In this document: positions 1-14,060 of the stretch, piece by piece | Layout of the letters: each line of letters starts with the position of its first letter | Position numbering within the stretch: the stretch's first letter is position 1 | Origin: Aphis gossypii | Lineage: Eukaryota; Arthropoda; Insecta; Hemiptera; Aphididae | Length of the DNA: 64,000 nucleotides | Direction: 5' to 3' | Assembly (NCBI RefSeq): GCF_020184175.1 | Contig: NC_065531.1 | Coordinates: forward strand, 63,442,806 to 63,506,805 | Notes under the pieces: generated by a model | Databases searched by the model: none | Told to the model about the DNA's origin: nothing | The model's input: the letters and a program-made list of their open reading frames with translations, nothing else | Made by a program: the position numbers and the translations under genes

Positions 1-2375
1 TCAAATCAGCATAAACTATATCATATCTTCCACAACTTATCATTAGTACACAAATCTTAAAAATTTAAAAATAGGTAGGTACGTTTAAATTTTGATTTAC
101 ATTTTAGACACATGACCATTTGCTAAAATTTTATCTGTTTGACCATTTACAGGAAAAAAGGGCGATTTTTATTTGAAAAAATTAGTTGGTGTAGTCATAG
201 GAAACTTTTCAGTATTTAAATAGAATTTAAAAAAATCTTAGTATTTCAAAGTATATTACTTAAAAATCCCAAAAATCAGAACTTGATGATTCATTGGTAA
301 AGGGAAATATGGGGGTGATTATTCTTTGGGAATCATTCTGTATATTTTATACTTGCGTTCCGAAAAATACTTAGAAGAAAACGAAAACGAAAACACATTA
401 TCGATCAATCCATCATTGTTTATTTTGTTGTCTTTAGAAATAGAACGTCTATAGAACTTATATCATCTCCGCACACCGGACACTAACATGCACATAAACC
501 TTCACTTAACAATAGAATATAATTATTAAATACTTACCCAATGTAGTTCAAGAAGTATTCAATATTATATTATATTTTTAGATTAGTACAATATAAATTT
601 TAACTACAGGGTAATTAACTGATCAGTGGTTATTTATTCTGATTTTCCGTAGTGCACATTTTTAAATTTGAAGTTTATTACCTGATAATGGTTTCCTATG
701 TGATAACTGATAAATGGTGAATTCACAATTTATTTTCTTATGTATGCTAAATTTTGTTCGTCTTATAAAAAACACATCTGGTGCATCAATTTTTTAGGTG
801 ATGGAATAGGATATGTGTTTACAACTTTTTATTTTTAAAAACGATTTCTTTGGCCTGTCAAAAACTAGGTAAACGAAAGCACCAATGTGTGTTTTTAAAT
901 CTGATATTGATAGGTATAGTATTTTATATTTTGAATTAAGTATTATTTTATTTTTAAAATTTATATTTTTACCATAGTCCAAAAATTAACATGCTATCAG
1001 CAGAAAATGTATAAAAGACAACAGTAATACATTATTATATTATTTATTTATTATAGGTATGCATAGACCTTATAAGGTCTATGATTATATGTATCATACA
1101 TTTATAAAAATAATAAAAAAGTATATTTTTTACAATCATAGCATTATTATAGACTGTAAAAATTACAACTACATGAACAAAAAGTTTTAAACTTTAAATC
1201 ATATATTCAAGTTATAAATGACAAAAATTTATAATTTCTCATCAAAATAACATAAGAAAAAGAAAGTTTAAAAATTGCAATTAAAACGTTAATTAGATTT
1301 TAAAATGTTAAATATTTTTTGAAATCAACAGTGGCAAATTCTCTATGAACGCTAAGCATGCACGTTACAAGCTCAAGAATAAAAACATAAAACATAAATA
1401 GTAAATACAAAATTATTCTTTCATCATCAATACAGTATAATATATTACTTACCTACCTATTTTAAAACAATAATAGTGCATAACAAAAATATCATATATT
1501 TCAGTTAGGTACAGTTATATCTGTATTTATTATGATTCATAATTAAATATCAACAATGTTTATTATCTCGGGGATATACCTATACGGGTAACTCGCTGTT
1601 CCGAAATCCCGTTTTACTAGCTGCCGTGATACTAACCACCCGATCACCAATCAATAATTATATTCTTGTTTGGCTTTTAAATAGTTTTTTTTTTATAAAA
1701 TTTTGCTTTTAAATTTGATACCTATTAGATAAAATTTACTCTAAGACACAAATATGACACCCACCTATAGATATAGTGACAGCGACTTTAAAAAAAAATA
1801 AACTACGTCTGTCGTTCTACTTTCTGTAGTAGGTACCTATCAAAATATTTACGTAGTTGCTGCAGTAGGTATAGACTTAATCAATAATTCAACATTATCA
1901 ATTATCATTAGAGTATTAAAATATAAATAATACAATAGGCGTACTACGCATGATGTATGTGCGTTTATGGTTTACTTTACGCTATTATGTACACAATACG
2001 CATACAGATACAACCTCTGTGAGTTAACTATACAACTTAAGCACTCTTCGCCACAAACCCTTAATGAAAAATGTTGAGTACTTATGATAACTTATTTTAC
2101 TTGTATTATAGGTATATTATTATTATTGCGCATTGTGAACGTCTTAGTCGTCATAACATCGAGGTTGTAACTTGTAGATGTATATTATTTAATAAGTACG
2201 GGAGTGTGGCTCACATAAATTAAAATTTTGTTTGAAATTATTATCGGTTATTCTGTTAAAACTAATATAATATGGTAATTAGCCTACTTGTAAAAAGATA
2301 CACGCTATACTTAATTAAAAAAAAATATATATATAATAATTTAATAGTAATAATAATAATAATAATAATTTACTT
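1..2375. other. AT-rich non-coding DNA, no gene seen
   Basis: No reading frame here has coding character; the few short open frames are low-complexity and AT-driven. I see no RNA gene and no complete mobile element. Short AGGTACCTA-like words typical of aphid intergenic DNA are scattered through it. Confidence 0.6.
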
Positions 2376-2825
2376 TTTAGATTCTGAGAGGAGTGCGGAA
2401 TGTATTGGTTTTACAATGATGTTTATTTCTTTTTTATTCTATAAACACTTTTTCTCCACCTAAACTAACTCAAAAGTACAAGTGTAGCATATTTTCTGAA
2501 AGGTAATGTTCTTGAGCTAGTATTTTAAAGAGGTCATTTTTCGATTTTCAAAATGATACTCGAAATAAAAGCGGTTAAAAGAGAAAAATGTACAACTTCA
2601 CGATTATGTGATATAAAATAATTACGACTTTGTTTATCACCATAGAAACGAATAAAATTAAATAAAAAAGATCCCCTCGTCCGCTCAGAATCGTTTTTTA
2701 TCAAATACAATCATATTGCATTCAAATCGAATACCTACAGTAAAATTACACTATCCTGTCCGAGGACCGAAGGGACGATGGACAAACATCCACCACCGAA
2801 ATGCGCTGACCTACTTTTTTTTTTT
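2376..2825 (+). repeat. Dispersed repeat family, short internally deleted copy
   Basis: This copy begins with the family start motif ATTCTGAG followed by GATTTTACAATGATGT-like sequence (about 2380-2425). It ends with the family 3' signature, CGCTCAGAATCGTTTTT (about 2682) followed by a GACCTACTTTTT tail (about 2808). It is only about 450 bp, against about 1.4 kb for the fullest copies at 14061-15460 and 58390-59815, so the middle is deleted. No coding capacity is visible. Confidence 0.55.
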
Positions 2826-5800
2826 ACTGAAGTCAGTTTATAGGAAAAAATGACTTATTTTTCACGTGTTTTCTTCGTTAAGTGCATGTTGAAGTGTGAC
2901 CGGGTTAATGAAGAAACTATATTATTGTATTATATCATGTTAAATGTATATTGATATACGAAATCAATTACTCCTAATAGTGCTCGCAACATGCAACCAG
3001 CACACTCTTGTACATGGCCGGTTTGTTTAATATACATGTTTACTCATCCCCAAGTTTACACAATACTTGCCACGCAATGTATACATCATCATAATATGAC
3101 GTACAATACACACTCGTCCGAGCCGTGGGAGTGTGGGACGTTTACTGTGTATATATTTATTTATTTATATAGTCTATATCAAATCGATCCTCATAATATA
3201 TATTATTGTCCTGCGGCGTATTTATATAGAGACAAATACATATTACACAATATATTATAATATAATACACCGGATAGCGATCGGGTCCCGCGGCAGTGCC
3301 TTTGAAGTATATATCTATCATTAAATAATTTCTTTGTACATGGGTAACATACATGCGTCGGGTATAATATTTTCGACCAGTAAATTTTCAATAAACTAAT
3401 ATATTTTTGAATTTATGATCGATGAAAAAATCCTAAATAGATACGACGCCACAGCTCTATTACTGCAGTATTTGTAACAAGTCACGTCGCTATAGATACA
3501 ATGTATAATACTTATTAATATGAACTGGACACCAAGTTATCATGCTGTCTATTGAATATTGTTCGTCATACAAGTAGATACTAGAAGGTATCACTCCTTA
3601 TTTACACCATATGTATTACATAAAAAAACGGTCAAACGATTTTGGCCTGAATCTAAAAAGAATTAAGTATATATATATTATAATGGTTTTTATTTTTTAA
3701 AGATATTTTGGAGATAATTTTTAACTGAGATAAAATGTGACTGTTATTGTTATTTGTGAGTTGTGACCTTGTGGGTGTTCATAATATTACACATTTACAC
3801 TACAATACGCTTATAAATATGACATGTTTCATGTTTAACATTCGACTCTCGTTGCAGTACAATAACTGTGTTTCAAAATATTTTGGTTTCAATAATTCTG
3901 TATAAAATAACTGTAAAAATATTGTTTCATATACCTATAATGTACCTAAAGATTTTTTTTCGCGCACATATCATCATAATAATATGGAGATAGTGGAATT
4001 TAGATAATCGAGATGTATAAAGTATTCACTCTACCCAACCCTATAACGGCTATAACTATATACACAGTATAATAATTTCATAAGTAATAACCTATGTTAA
4101 GTCAACGTCATTCATCAAAACCTGTGCTTCTGAAACAGAAATTCATTATTGATATATTAATTTACGCACGGGTACCTATATAAATATATTAATAGATATT
4201 ATGTGTATATTATTTTATAAAAATACATGGCATTGCAAGTTATGTAATGATTTTGGTATCTCAAAGCTGATCAGACAACATGGTGAATTTATTTAGTTAG
4301 AAATTAGAGTAGACGAATAGTATTATAAAAAGTAAATAAGCAGCATAGATTCACCTTAACGTGAATTATTATATTATAGTTCGTTTTTAATTTGTGGGAT
4401 GAAAAATATAATCACGAAGTATTCAAAACATCTACGGCAGTGTCCATGTACGTTGTACTCATCAAATAATAAAATTAGAAAACGTCAGTAATTTTATTTA
4501 AATCATAAGACCTTGCTAATGAAACAAATAGCAATGTTCAAACGAATGCATCGTCATGCAATTTACGTTCCTTATCATGCAATCGAACGGGATTAGTCAT
4601 TTGCCACAGTACAAACAGGATATATTATGTTAGATTATAATGATTATATATTTTATAATAATATATACTTTACTATTTATTTTGCAGTTCTAATACAAAC
4701 GCATTTCATTATGAATTTATGATAGTATTGGACATTGGTATTACAATTTACTTTAGGTTTTTGTATAATAATATATAGTTATAAGTGTGATTAGGTACTT
4801 GCTATATTAATACCATTCTAAGATTGTCATTGATGAGGTTTTATCGTCACTTTATTATTGAATTATAAGTAATTAATAATATTATATTAAAATATTAAAT
4901 AGTATTATAATAATATTTATTAAATAAGAAAATAGCTTTACCCACATGGTGTCGTCCGTGAAAAAAATTGCAAGTCAAGTAGGTACCCTTTAAATTTTCA
5001 TTTTTCATTTTTTTTGTTAATCATAAAATGACGAATTGAATAAAAAAATATATTTATTACCTATTTGATTGTGTCAGTAGAATTGATAAATATTGTTTAT
5101 TTTTATCTTTTCTCAGTAATTAACACAATTAAACACATGTTCTATCTTATTTGGTAAGCATTGAAATAAATAATAAGTAATGGGATTTTGTAAAAATATA
5201 TATAATTATGTTTAATTATTACGACATAACTGATAATCCGTAAGTGATAATAATTAATAAATACCGTAAAATAGTGTGAATAGATGCATGGTATAAATAA
5301 ATAATATTTTAAAACTAATCAACATAGTTTGAAAATTCATATAGTAATATTCATAAAGTATATGCAAAAGTTTAAGTCCCCATAAATAGTGTTTTTGATA
5401 TATAATAAGTTATAACAAAATAATTAGCATCAATAGCATCGTTATCTGTCATTAAAATACTTATTTATATGTCTAAAAAATAATCGTGATTGTATATTTT
5501 TATATTTTTACTGCTAGTATGATCAACTTATTAGAGATATTTTACTAAATTTCCAAACTTAAAAAACACAAATTTATAAAATTTGAAAATTGTATAAATC
5601 TTTTACTATAAAATACTTGTGGTTTATACATTTTGTAAGATTTATTAAATATTTTAACTTTGAATTCATATAAAATATAATTGTGCATTGTGCCATAATA
5701 CCGAGTGAAGATAGTTTGTTAGCTTAAACCACTACCTATGAATACATTTTATGATACTACTATTATTATAGTTATATTTTATTATAAGTTTATAGGTACG

Positions 5801-8800
5801 GTACTACGGTATAGGTTTAATCAATTAATTTTTGCCGAAAACGTCATATTTACTATATCATTAATAACTCATATTATTGGCATATTTTAGACCATCGTAG
5901 ACACCAAATCTGATCTCTGTAGACGAACAATAAATTTAACCAACATACGTCACACACACACATATTATATCGCGAAACAAATTATATTCTCTGAGTGCGG
6001 GGCCGTAATAGACAGTTCTATTTAAATTTGTGTTTGACCAAACCCTGTAAAAACAAATCGTAACATTATATTATTATTGCGATGAAATTTGGACGCGATG
6101 TAATATATCATCAAATAAAGGTGTGGCGATTGAATATCGTGGTACCGTGTTGCAGGTAAACTTTTTTCAGGTTACACGCGAATTGTGTCCCTTTGTTTTT
6201 TCGAGTTACACAAATATTGTGTTCTTCGGCTTTTTCAGATTACACGAGTTTCGTCTAACTAATATAAATAAAAAGTAAAAATAACTACATTAATAATTTT
6301 AATAATATTGACTGACTAGCAATTAATAGTATTATATTGTATTACTATTTTATCGAACACTATTAACACAGTACTTTCGTTGCCCGTCGGCTAGTATCGC
6401 GTTTGTATAAAAACGAGTGAAAAACGAAAAAATAATTTTATATAAATACCTACATACTTTAATGATAATAAATAATAATAATAATAATTAAACAATATTA
6501 ATATTTTTTAATAATTATGTGTGTATTAAATTTGATACAACATTACATTATTTTTTTCTGATTTAAAGTATTATGTTTTATTAACACAATTTGTAAAATA
6601 TATTATATAAAATTAAAAAGATAAAAAATTAAATTTAAATTTTTAACTAAGAAATATTAGGTAAATTAAATAGATATGATATAATTTCTTTCAAAGCTAC
6701 ATAGACAAATCCCGCATGTAATACAGCTAATATTTAATTTAGACCATTTCTCTTTGGATAGCCAACTCATTTCTATTTTCCTGTACTAGAGTTACCATTG
6801 CTATTATAAAAAGTTGGAACAGTCAAAATAATACTTCTGTTTTCAGTTAAGTCAGCAGTGGACGTAAAAATGAAAAAGATATTTATTATTTTTACTTATT
6901 ATTAAGAGTTACGAGAGTGAGATAATTTAGAAACTATGACTCAGGATTTATAGGGATAATTGTGAATCTCACGTACTTAGACAAGAAATGTTGTACTATA
7001 TACAAATCGTAAATGTTTAGTACAGTTTTCACTAATAAATAGGTCTAGACTCAGGGAAAGTTTTAGTGTACAATTTATTTGGAAAAATTAATTGGATGCC
7101 AAAAAAATAACAATAATGTAAATAATAATAATAATTATGCATCGAAACAATTTCAATCATTGTATTTTCGTTATTTGTTTTTCGGCATAATAGTAAAACC
7201 CCTTTTTTAAAAGGTCATGGAAAAACTTATCGATTAAATGTCTTGCAATTTTACAATATATCCGGCATTTAGTCGGTAATTGGTAGAAAATGGCGGCTAC
7301 TGATACTCTGCCAATTAACGTAAGGATGATACGGTACTTTTTTCTTATGAAGAGAATCTTTCATTTGAATATATTTAAGATTGAAGACTAGAGATCGGAA
7401 CCTCAGCCTTATTATTACAAATCGACTAGTCATTATTTTATTTTATTTACTTGGAATAAGAATAGGTGGTGACCTATTGCCCAAAATTTGTCTCTATTCC
7501 TAGAGATAGAATCAAAAATATTATAGTCTCATAAAGATACAAACAATAGATACACCAACATAGTTGAAAACATAATTTAATGCCAATCAATTAAATTAAC
7601 ACTAATAAACACACTGTAAGGATATAGCGGTACCATACTATCTCTATTATTTTGACTAATAACTTGTATATATATATATAAATATATAATACCATAAAAA
7701 TAAATAAATAAATACTTAAATAAAAATTTGACTAAATTAAAAGATGCTTTGTTAAATTTTTCATAAAATTTTTTTTAAATGAATTGCCTTATAAAATTAT
7801 TTGTTTAGTTATTGCACTTTCCCCGTTCCGACACTTATATAAGGGTGGACAACTGCTCTTTATACCTATATTCGTCCATACCCCTTGCCCGAATACACAG
7901 AAGCCGTAAAATATTCACGGCACATCACTTTATGTAACTCCACTCCCTTCACAAGTCAAAGAATATTAATAACGAAAGTAGTGCAAACAGGGCCTCTGTT
8001 AACAGGGACAGTGTCTTGGGCAACTATGCGCCCTAGGCGGTCGCCCAGCTAGCCCACTCCTAAGACCGGCCCTGGGTGCAAACATGCCTTACGAATAATT
8101 TCAAACGTGCATTTAATAAAATTCTGTCAAGTATATTCCCGCAAGTGTAAACCGCGACCAGGTATACATACTTTGATCACTCCAATACCAGTTACCCAGT
8201 AAAAAAAACTTCAAGTCAAGTCAAGTAGATCAGATCACCTATATAATAACCAAATTACCAGAAGCGGCCTACCGTACAGTGGAGAAGAATCGAGATCAAT
8301 ACCATAAACAACACAGAACAATCATTAGTGACCGCAAGTCTCATCTTAATTAAAACTTCCTTATATTTGTATCCCATAAAATAAAAAATGATCTGTTTAC
8401 ATAAGATCAGTTGATCGCATTTTTAAGGTATTTGATATTGTATTAATTGTATTCTGTATTTAACTTTTAATTATATGATAGTGTATAATATCATACAAAC
8501 GATTAAATAAGTAGGTATATAATATTTTAATCTTGACAATTGGTATTTGGTAGTCGTCAACAACGACTCGTGCGTTAGTTTTAATATTTCGCGCATCATG
8601 TCGAGTCTTATGGGGAATGTATCACAATATAATATAAATAGGTTCCTATAAAATAACTAGTAGCTCCGAACGAAGATATATAGGTATAATATATATATAC
8701 GATAAATATTACAGTGGTATAAGTATATAATAAATACCGATGTAAACGTATATGAAATACCAATATATATTTTATTTGCAACGGACGTGTTCAGTGTTGT

Positions 8801-9079
8801 TTTAAAGCGCACCTACTATTATGACTGTTAAGGTATGTCAAATGTATCCACCCAGTGACGAACCTAACCTGTGTACAATTTCTCATAAGCGAAACTGATA
8901 TTTACTCAAATATAAGTACATAATAATCAAGTATGTAACATTGTAACTATATCACCAATAATCCCATATATTATGTACAAATTTTGACATTACTGCAGCT
9001 TCTCGATTACCACCACGTATGTCGACGTATCGCATGTATTAATTATAATTCATAATACACATGATTCATGGCTTATATA
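2826..9079. other. Non-coding AT-rich stretch with minor repeats
   Basis: No gene can be supported. The short overlapping open frames at 2991-3391 lie on both strands and resemble nothing. At about 6165-6258 there are three imperfect units of about 33 bp, each with a T-run, a CAGGTTACACG-like core and a GTGT-type tail. At about 8020-8072 a GC-rich patch ends in CCTAAGACCGGCCCTG, which resembles one end of a hAT element like the one at 17827-22045; no partner end was found. Confidence 0.5.
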
Positions 9080-10981
9080 CAGGGTGATTCACCAGATACA
9101 ATCACTCCCATTTTTTTATTTTATGATGTATTAATTTAAATGTTGATTTTTAAAATTTTTAAGTATACTTAATAAATTGCTTAATAATTATTTTTTAGTT
9201 CATCGATTTTGCATTGTATAATATACAATTTAAAGATTGTCCTGTGACGATACCAACATATATTTTTGAATGAGCAAATCAATCTTATTTCCGGTTAGGT
9301 TAGGTTAATCCGATTTATTTTTTATATATTGATGCATCTGAATTCCAAATAATTATTCCAATTATTTAACATATTTATGTACTTATGATTAAGAATAATA
9401 GTTCTATTATAATATAATTCAATTAAATATATATAAACACGAGTATATAGGGACTATGATGATTTGAAAATATCGTAGTTTATATACTTAATTGTTCGAG
9501 TTTACCCAATGAGTACTTACATGCTAGATTAAGTAGGTATTGCATAAACTTTATAGTTTTAAAAAAATTATTATCTTTTATCCTATTATTCTCAGAATAT
9601 ACATTTTAATAACTCAAAAACTAGTTGTAGTAATTCTAAAACTGTAACAGTTATTTATTTGAATTTTGATTTGGGTGGATCAAAATTATAAAAATAGTAA
9701 TATTTAAAGAGATAGGTTATAATATAGGTATATATAAACAAGGAAAAAACAGGAATTTTCATACTAAGCCAGATTTCACTATTTTGGTTTCTTTATATTG
9801 TTTAATTCAAAGACGAATAATTGCAGAAACTTGAAATCAACTAGTTTTTATATCATCATTTTATATATGTGTAAAAATACATATTATTTTGTAGATAGAA
9901 ATCCATCATATGAACTTTTTTTTTATAAGTTTTGAGAATTGAATACAAGATTCCTCATAACCCATAAGTAGTTCATACTGAAATCATAAAATTTAAAAAA
10001 ATTGTATAAAGGAAATTATTTTGTATAGATTTTTTAAGTTCAAATTTCAACGAAATCACTTATTTAAACGATAAATAACGATGTTAATTATTTTGTTAAG
10101 ATTTACAATAAAAAAAATTCTATCATCAATCGTAATACTAAAAATAAAATAGATAAATATATATATAAAAAAAAAAACATATCTAGATTCAAGAAATATA
10201 TTTAATGATATTATGTAGGCTGACAGATCGTCTCCTATCAGAATAATTTTTCGCATGCAATGATTTATCATTAAATTCAAATTTAACACACCGATAAATG
10301 TGATCCACTCGATACCTAATGTACAGTACAGTGTACTTACTTAGTCACTTGCCTACCATTTTGTTGTTTATTTTCCTTTTATTTATCCCTCGTACGACTA
10401 ATTAAAATTCTTCAAATTTTATATACGCAGCAATTTATAAACGTACAAATTAGATTTAATATTGCATGAAACACTCATAGACATATTTGGCTTTTGTAGG
10501 TATATGTCTCGGAAAGGCTTCGAAACGGATGAACCATCTTTGACAGGTTGTGTCTCCACAGGTATTTTATTTTCTTATAACAAAATAGTTATTATGATTG
10601 GATATAATTGTACAACTGTGTTTTATATTTGGTAAAAACAACCTAATAAGTAATAACTATGCAGTTCACTCTTAACAGACTTTAAGAAGGGACATCTGAC
10701 ATCCACGACCATTTTATTTGTCATAACTCAAAGGTAATGCTGTGCAGAATCAATTAATTTGGTATTTTTATTACAATAAAAAAGTTGGTTCATAAAAGTA
10801 AAAAAAAAAAAGTTTGAGTTATCACAGGATACTTTAAATGGTGTGAAAAATCTAAATGCGTTTCATTAATTGAAAGTATGGTACTCAATCTTTAAGTATA
10901 CTTACAAAATTCAAAGATAACAATTTGAATTTATGTATTATAAAAAGAAATAGAGTTGATCACACTTGGTGAATGACCCTG
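9080..10981. mobile_element. TIR element (CAGGGTGATTCACC ends) carrying a nested repeat
   Basis: The left end CAGGGTGATTCACC and the right end GGTGAATGACCCTG are inverted copies with one mismatch. Both are flanked by TATA, consistent with a TA or TATA target duplication as made by Tc1/mariner-like or related elements. The interior (1.9 kb) has no intact ORF, so the element is non-autonomous. A truncated dispersed-repeat copy is embedded at about 9890-10365. Superfamily assignment is tentative. Confidence 0.5.
9890..10365 (+). repeat. Dispersed repeat family, 3' part
   Basis: The 3' signature of the family is present: GGCTGACAGATCGTCTCC, then a weakly conserved CAGAAT motif, an ACAATG/ATCATT stretch, and a TACAGTACAG...CACTTGCC tail. 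The 5' half is missing or too diverged to place. It lies inside the inverted-repeat element 9080-10981. Confidence 0.45.
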
Positions 10982-13900
10982 TATATTGTACAAAATAATG
11001 ATAATTATATGCTAAGTTCGATTTAGTCACATTATATTCATGATAAATTAAAAATGCGAGGACGCATCATCATTGCTGCTGTTGTACATAATAATAATAC
11101 ATTATATACATCGAACATTCGGATTGTTGCATAAATACATATCTATTACCTATACAGTATACACGCAATTCACGCTGCACACATATTATATATGCAATTT
11201 GTTAGGCTTCTTAACAAATATTAATAATCATTTAATTTACATATTCTAAAGTACCTAGTGTATTCTTCAAAAAATCAAGTACTCAAACAAGAAAAAAATT
11301 CTTAAAAATTAACATTTTAAATAAAAACTTTGATTTTGATTCATGTTTAAACACGTTGAATTATTTAAAAAAAAAAAAAAATATTGCATCACATTATGAA
11401 ATAAAAAATATAAAATAAATTATCATTGAATAAAATAGATGGTATGGTATGTCCTCAATTGTTGAATTTGACAATGAGTGTTCCACGTTAATATGTTATC
11501 GAAATAATCATTTTGTATGACATGACGTGGTAAATAATAACATATAGGTCGAAATACATTATTAGTTATAGGTATAAGAAAATAAAGTATATTATGTTAT
11601 AGTGATATAAATGTAAAACACTACGTATATAAAATATTTTAGTTCCTACTTGTTCAATAATTATTATTTATTATAGGTGATATAATTTCGCCAAACTTGG
11701 TATGATTAGCTTTATATTATGTTGTTTTAAATTTTTTTATGGAATATTTTGTTCTCAAAAAATCGTGTTGGTATAAAAAACGATTTGTTGTTTTGATAGC
11801 GATAGGATTTTTTGCTCTGATCAACTGTTAACTTATTTATGTGTGTCGTTTCGACTTTCACGTTAGATATTGCTTCACACAAGTAATGGTATATTATTTA
11901 TGGAAAAAAAGTTTCTAGTGGAGTTAACGACGTTAAGAAAATAGTCGTCATAAGGTAACATACTGCGGGCCACCCCGTCGGTGTACGCAATATGAAAAAA
12001 TCGAAAGAAAAAATAAAACATATACTAAAAAACAACATATTATACATACTATCGTTGATATTGCGTGAGGCATATAATATGTACTATACATTATAATATA
12101 TATACACATCGATATATACCAATAAAAACCCTGAACACTAAACCATTATAATGATGGTGTATTGGTGTGAGTATGTATAGTGAAGTAAATACCATGTGTA
12201 TAAATTATTTATTGGCGCATCAATAATAAAATATATATAGTATTAATCATATATGTGTCAAAACCGAAATAACGACATTCGACTTTGAGTATACAACATA
12301 GTTTATTATAATAAGTAATTCAGTAGTAATTCATAGCTGCAGTAGCTTATTCTATAATGTGCGAGGAGAAAAATTGTGCTGATATTTGTTTAAATTTTAT
12401 CACTTTTTCTTCGAATATGATTGCAATAATTATTAATATCTTCAAATGTTCAATTATTACACATGATATGTGATGTGACTCATAGACGGTTCAATGCTCT
12501 ACCCTCATTATTTCGAAAAGTTTGAACTTTTAAAAAAAATATCATGTTTACCTATATAATTTTATTTTATAATAATTTAAACAATTTTATTTTTTACAAT
12601 ACCTATATTATTATCGTTGTCAAGTTATTTGCATTTTAGAATAGAAACGTATTATTTTAGACTCTAACCGGAGTAATATATGTGTTGATTTTATAGTGAT
12701 ATTTGTTATTTTTTTGTATAATATGTATTTAAGTAAACGCTTTAAAATAGAAAAATGTAAACATTTAGATTAATGTTTTGTTATTGCCTATTTATACCAC
12801 AAAGTACAAACATTAAATGAATTCAAATTATCGTTTTACTAATTTTAAAACGAATATCGAAACATAAAAATTATATTTTGAATGAGTATACCTAGTTAAC
12901 TATTTATAAGAATTTAAATTTTCGATAAACTAAGAGTAGTAAATCAACATAATATTCGCATGTACCCATCATAGGCATGCCCAGGAAATCGTCGCAGATA
13001 ATGCACCTTTTGTTACCCATCACATAATACTATAATAGTATAGAAAACTTAAATTTAAAAATATTATAATATATTTTATTTAGGTATACCTTTATATTTT
13101 ATTACACTTGTGCATTTTAAATTTATTACAGAACATCGAGTAAACTATTCCTTATCTTATAATTCTAAATGGCGGTTATTTGACGGTGTCACCATTTTAA
13201 ATTCTTCTAATACACATTCATAAGAATAAGTAAATGTTGTTCAATAAATAAAAATATAGGTAAAAGCATTATGTCCTTCTTGATAGTATTCAGTAGTTTT
13301 ATTTTTACGACTGTAAATTAGTGAGATAGGAAAATTTGGATTCATAAGCACAACTCGTCACTAATAGTATATAATATTAAAATTATAGGTACTAATCTTA
13401 AGTATTTTATATATTGTATCTACGACATCTAAATAGAAAAATTATTCCCATCTGCGCCACAGATACATTGCAAGCAGTACGTAACTATATTGAAATACAA
13501 AAAGTGATCTCTAATAGGTAAAATAAATTATATAATATATTATATTATGATGATTCGTATTCAATTACAAATAGGTATTATAATTATTTATAGAATTATG
13601 AAATATATAATTTAATATCAACGTCGAAGTTCGAAGCCTTATTATAATCATTACAACGTTTTAGTTTCCCTTCGTATACAAACATGATCTTTACAACCGT
13701 AAAAAATTTTACCAACGCCTAGTTATATTTCATATACCATACATACTATTATACTACCTATACAGTTATAAAATATGTCAATATCTTTATTATAATAAAT
13801 TATTTTATTTTTATAATATTACATCAAAAGTTCGTATTTCGTTACGCCACAGTTTCATTTCGCAGCTGTGCCATTTCGCCGCATAATTCTTAAATTATTT

Positions 13901-14060
13901 TTATTTCAAAACACGGTTATGGATTTATGATTTGAAAAGTGATAAATAGACACAGAAAAATATTTATCAATTAAATTGATTATTTAGACAATATTAGTTA
14001 TTTAATTAAACACAACAAATGATTTTAACTAATTTAAAAAACTTTTTTAATATTATTTTA
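10982..14060. other. Non-coding AT-rich stretch, nothing recognised
   Basis: No open frame with coding character, no clear inverted-repeat element and no RNA gene was seen. The sequence is dominated by A/T runs and short TATA-rich words. Confidence 0.5.

Noticed and set aside
2991..3391. Cluster of four overlapping short ORFs on both strands
   Set aside because: They overlap in several frames, are AT-driven and show no domain; most likely chance.
8020..8072. hAT-like right end (CCTAAGACCGGCCCTG)
   Set aside because: No matching left end and no target duplication within reach, so not called as an element.
10056..10289. 77-codon - strand ORF
   Set aside because: Low-complexity Ile/Phe-rich frame inside a dispersed repeat remnant.
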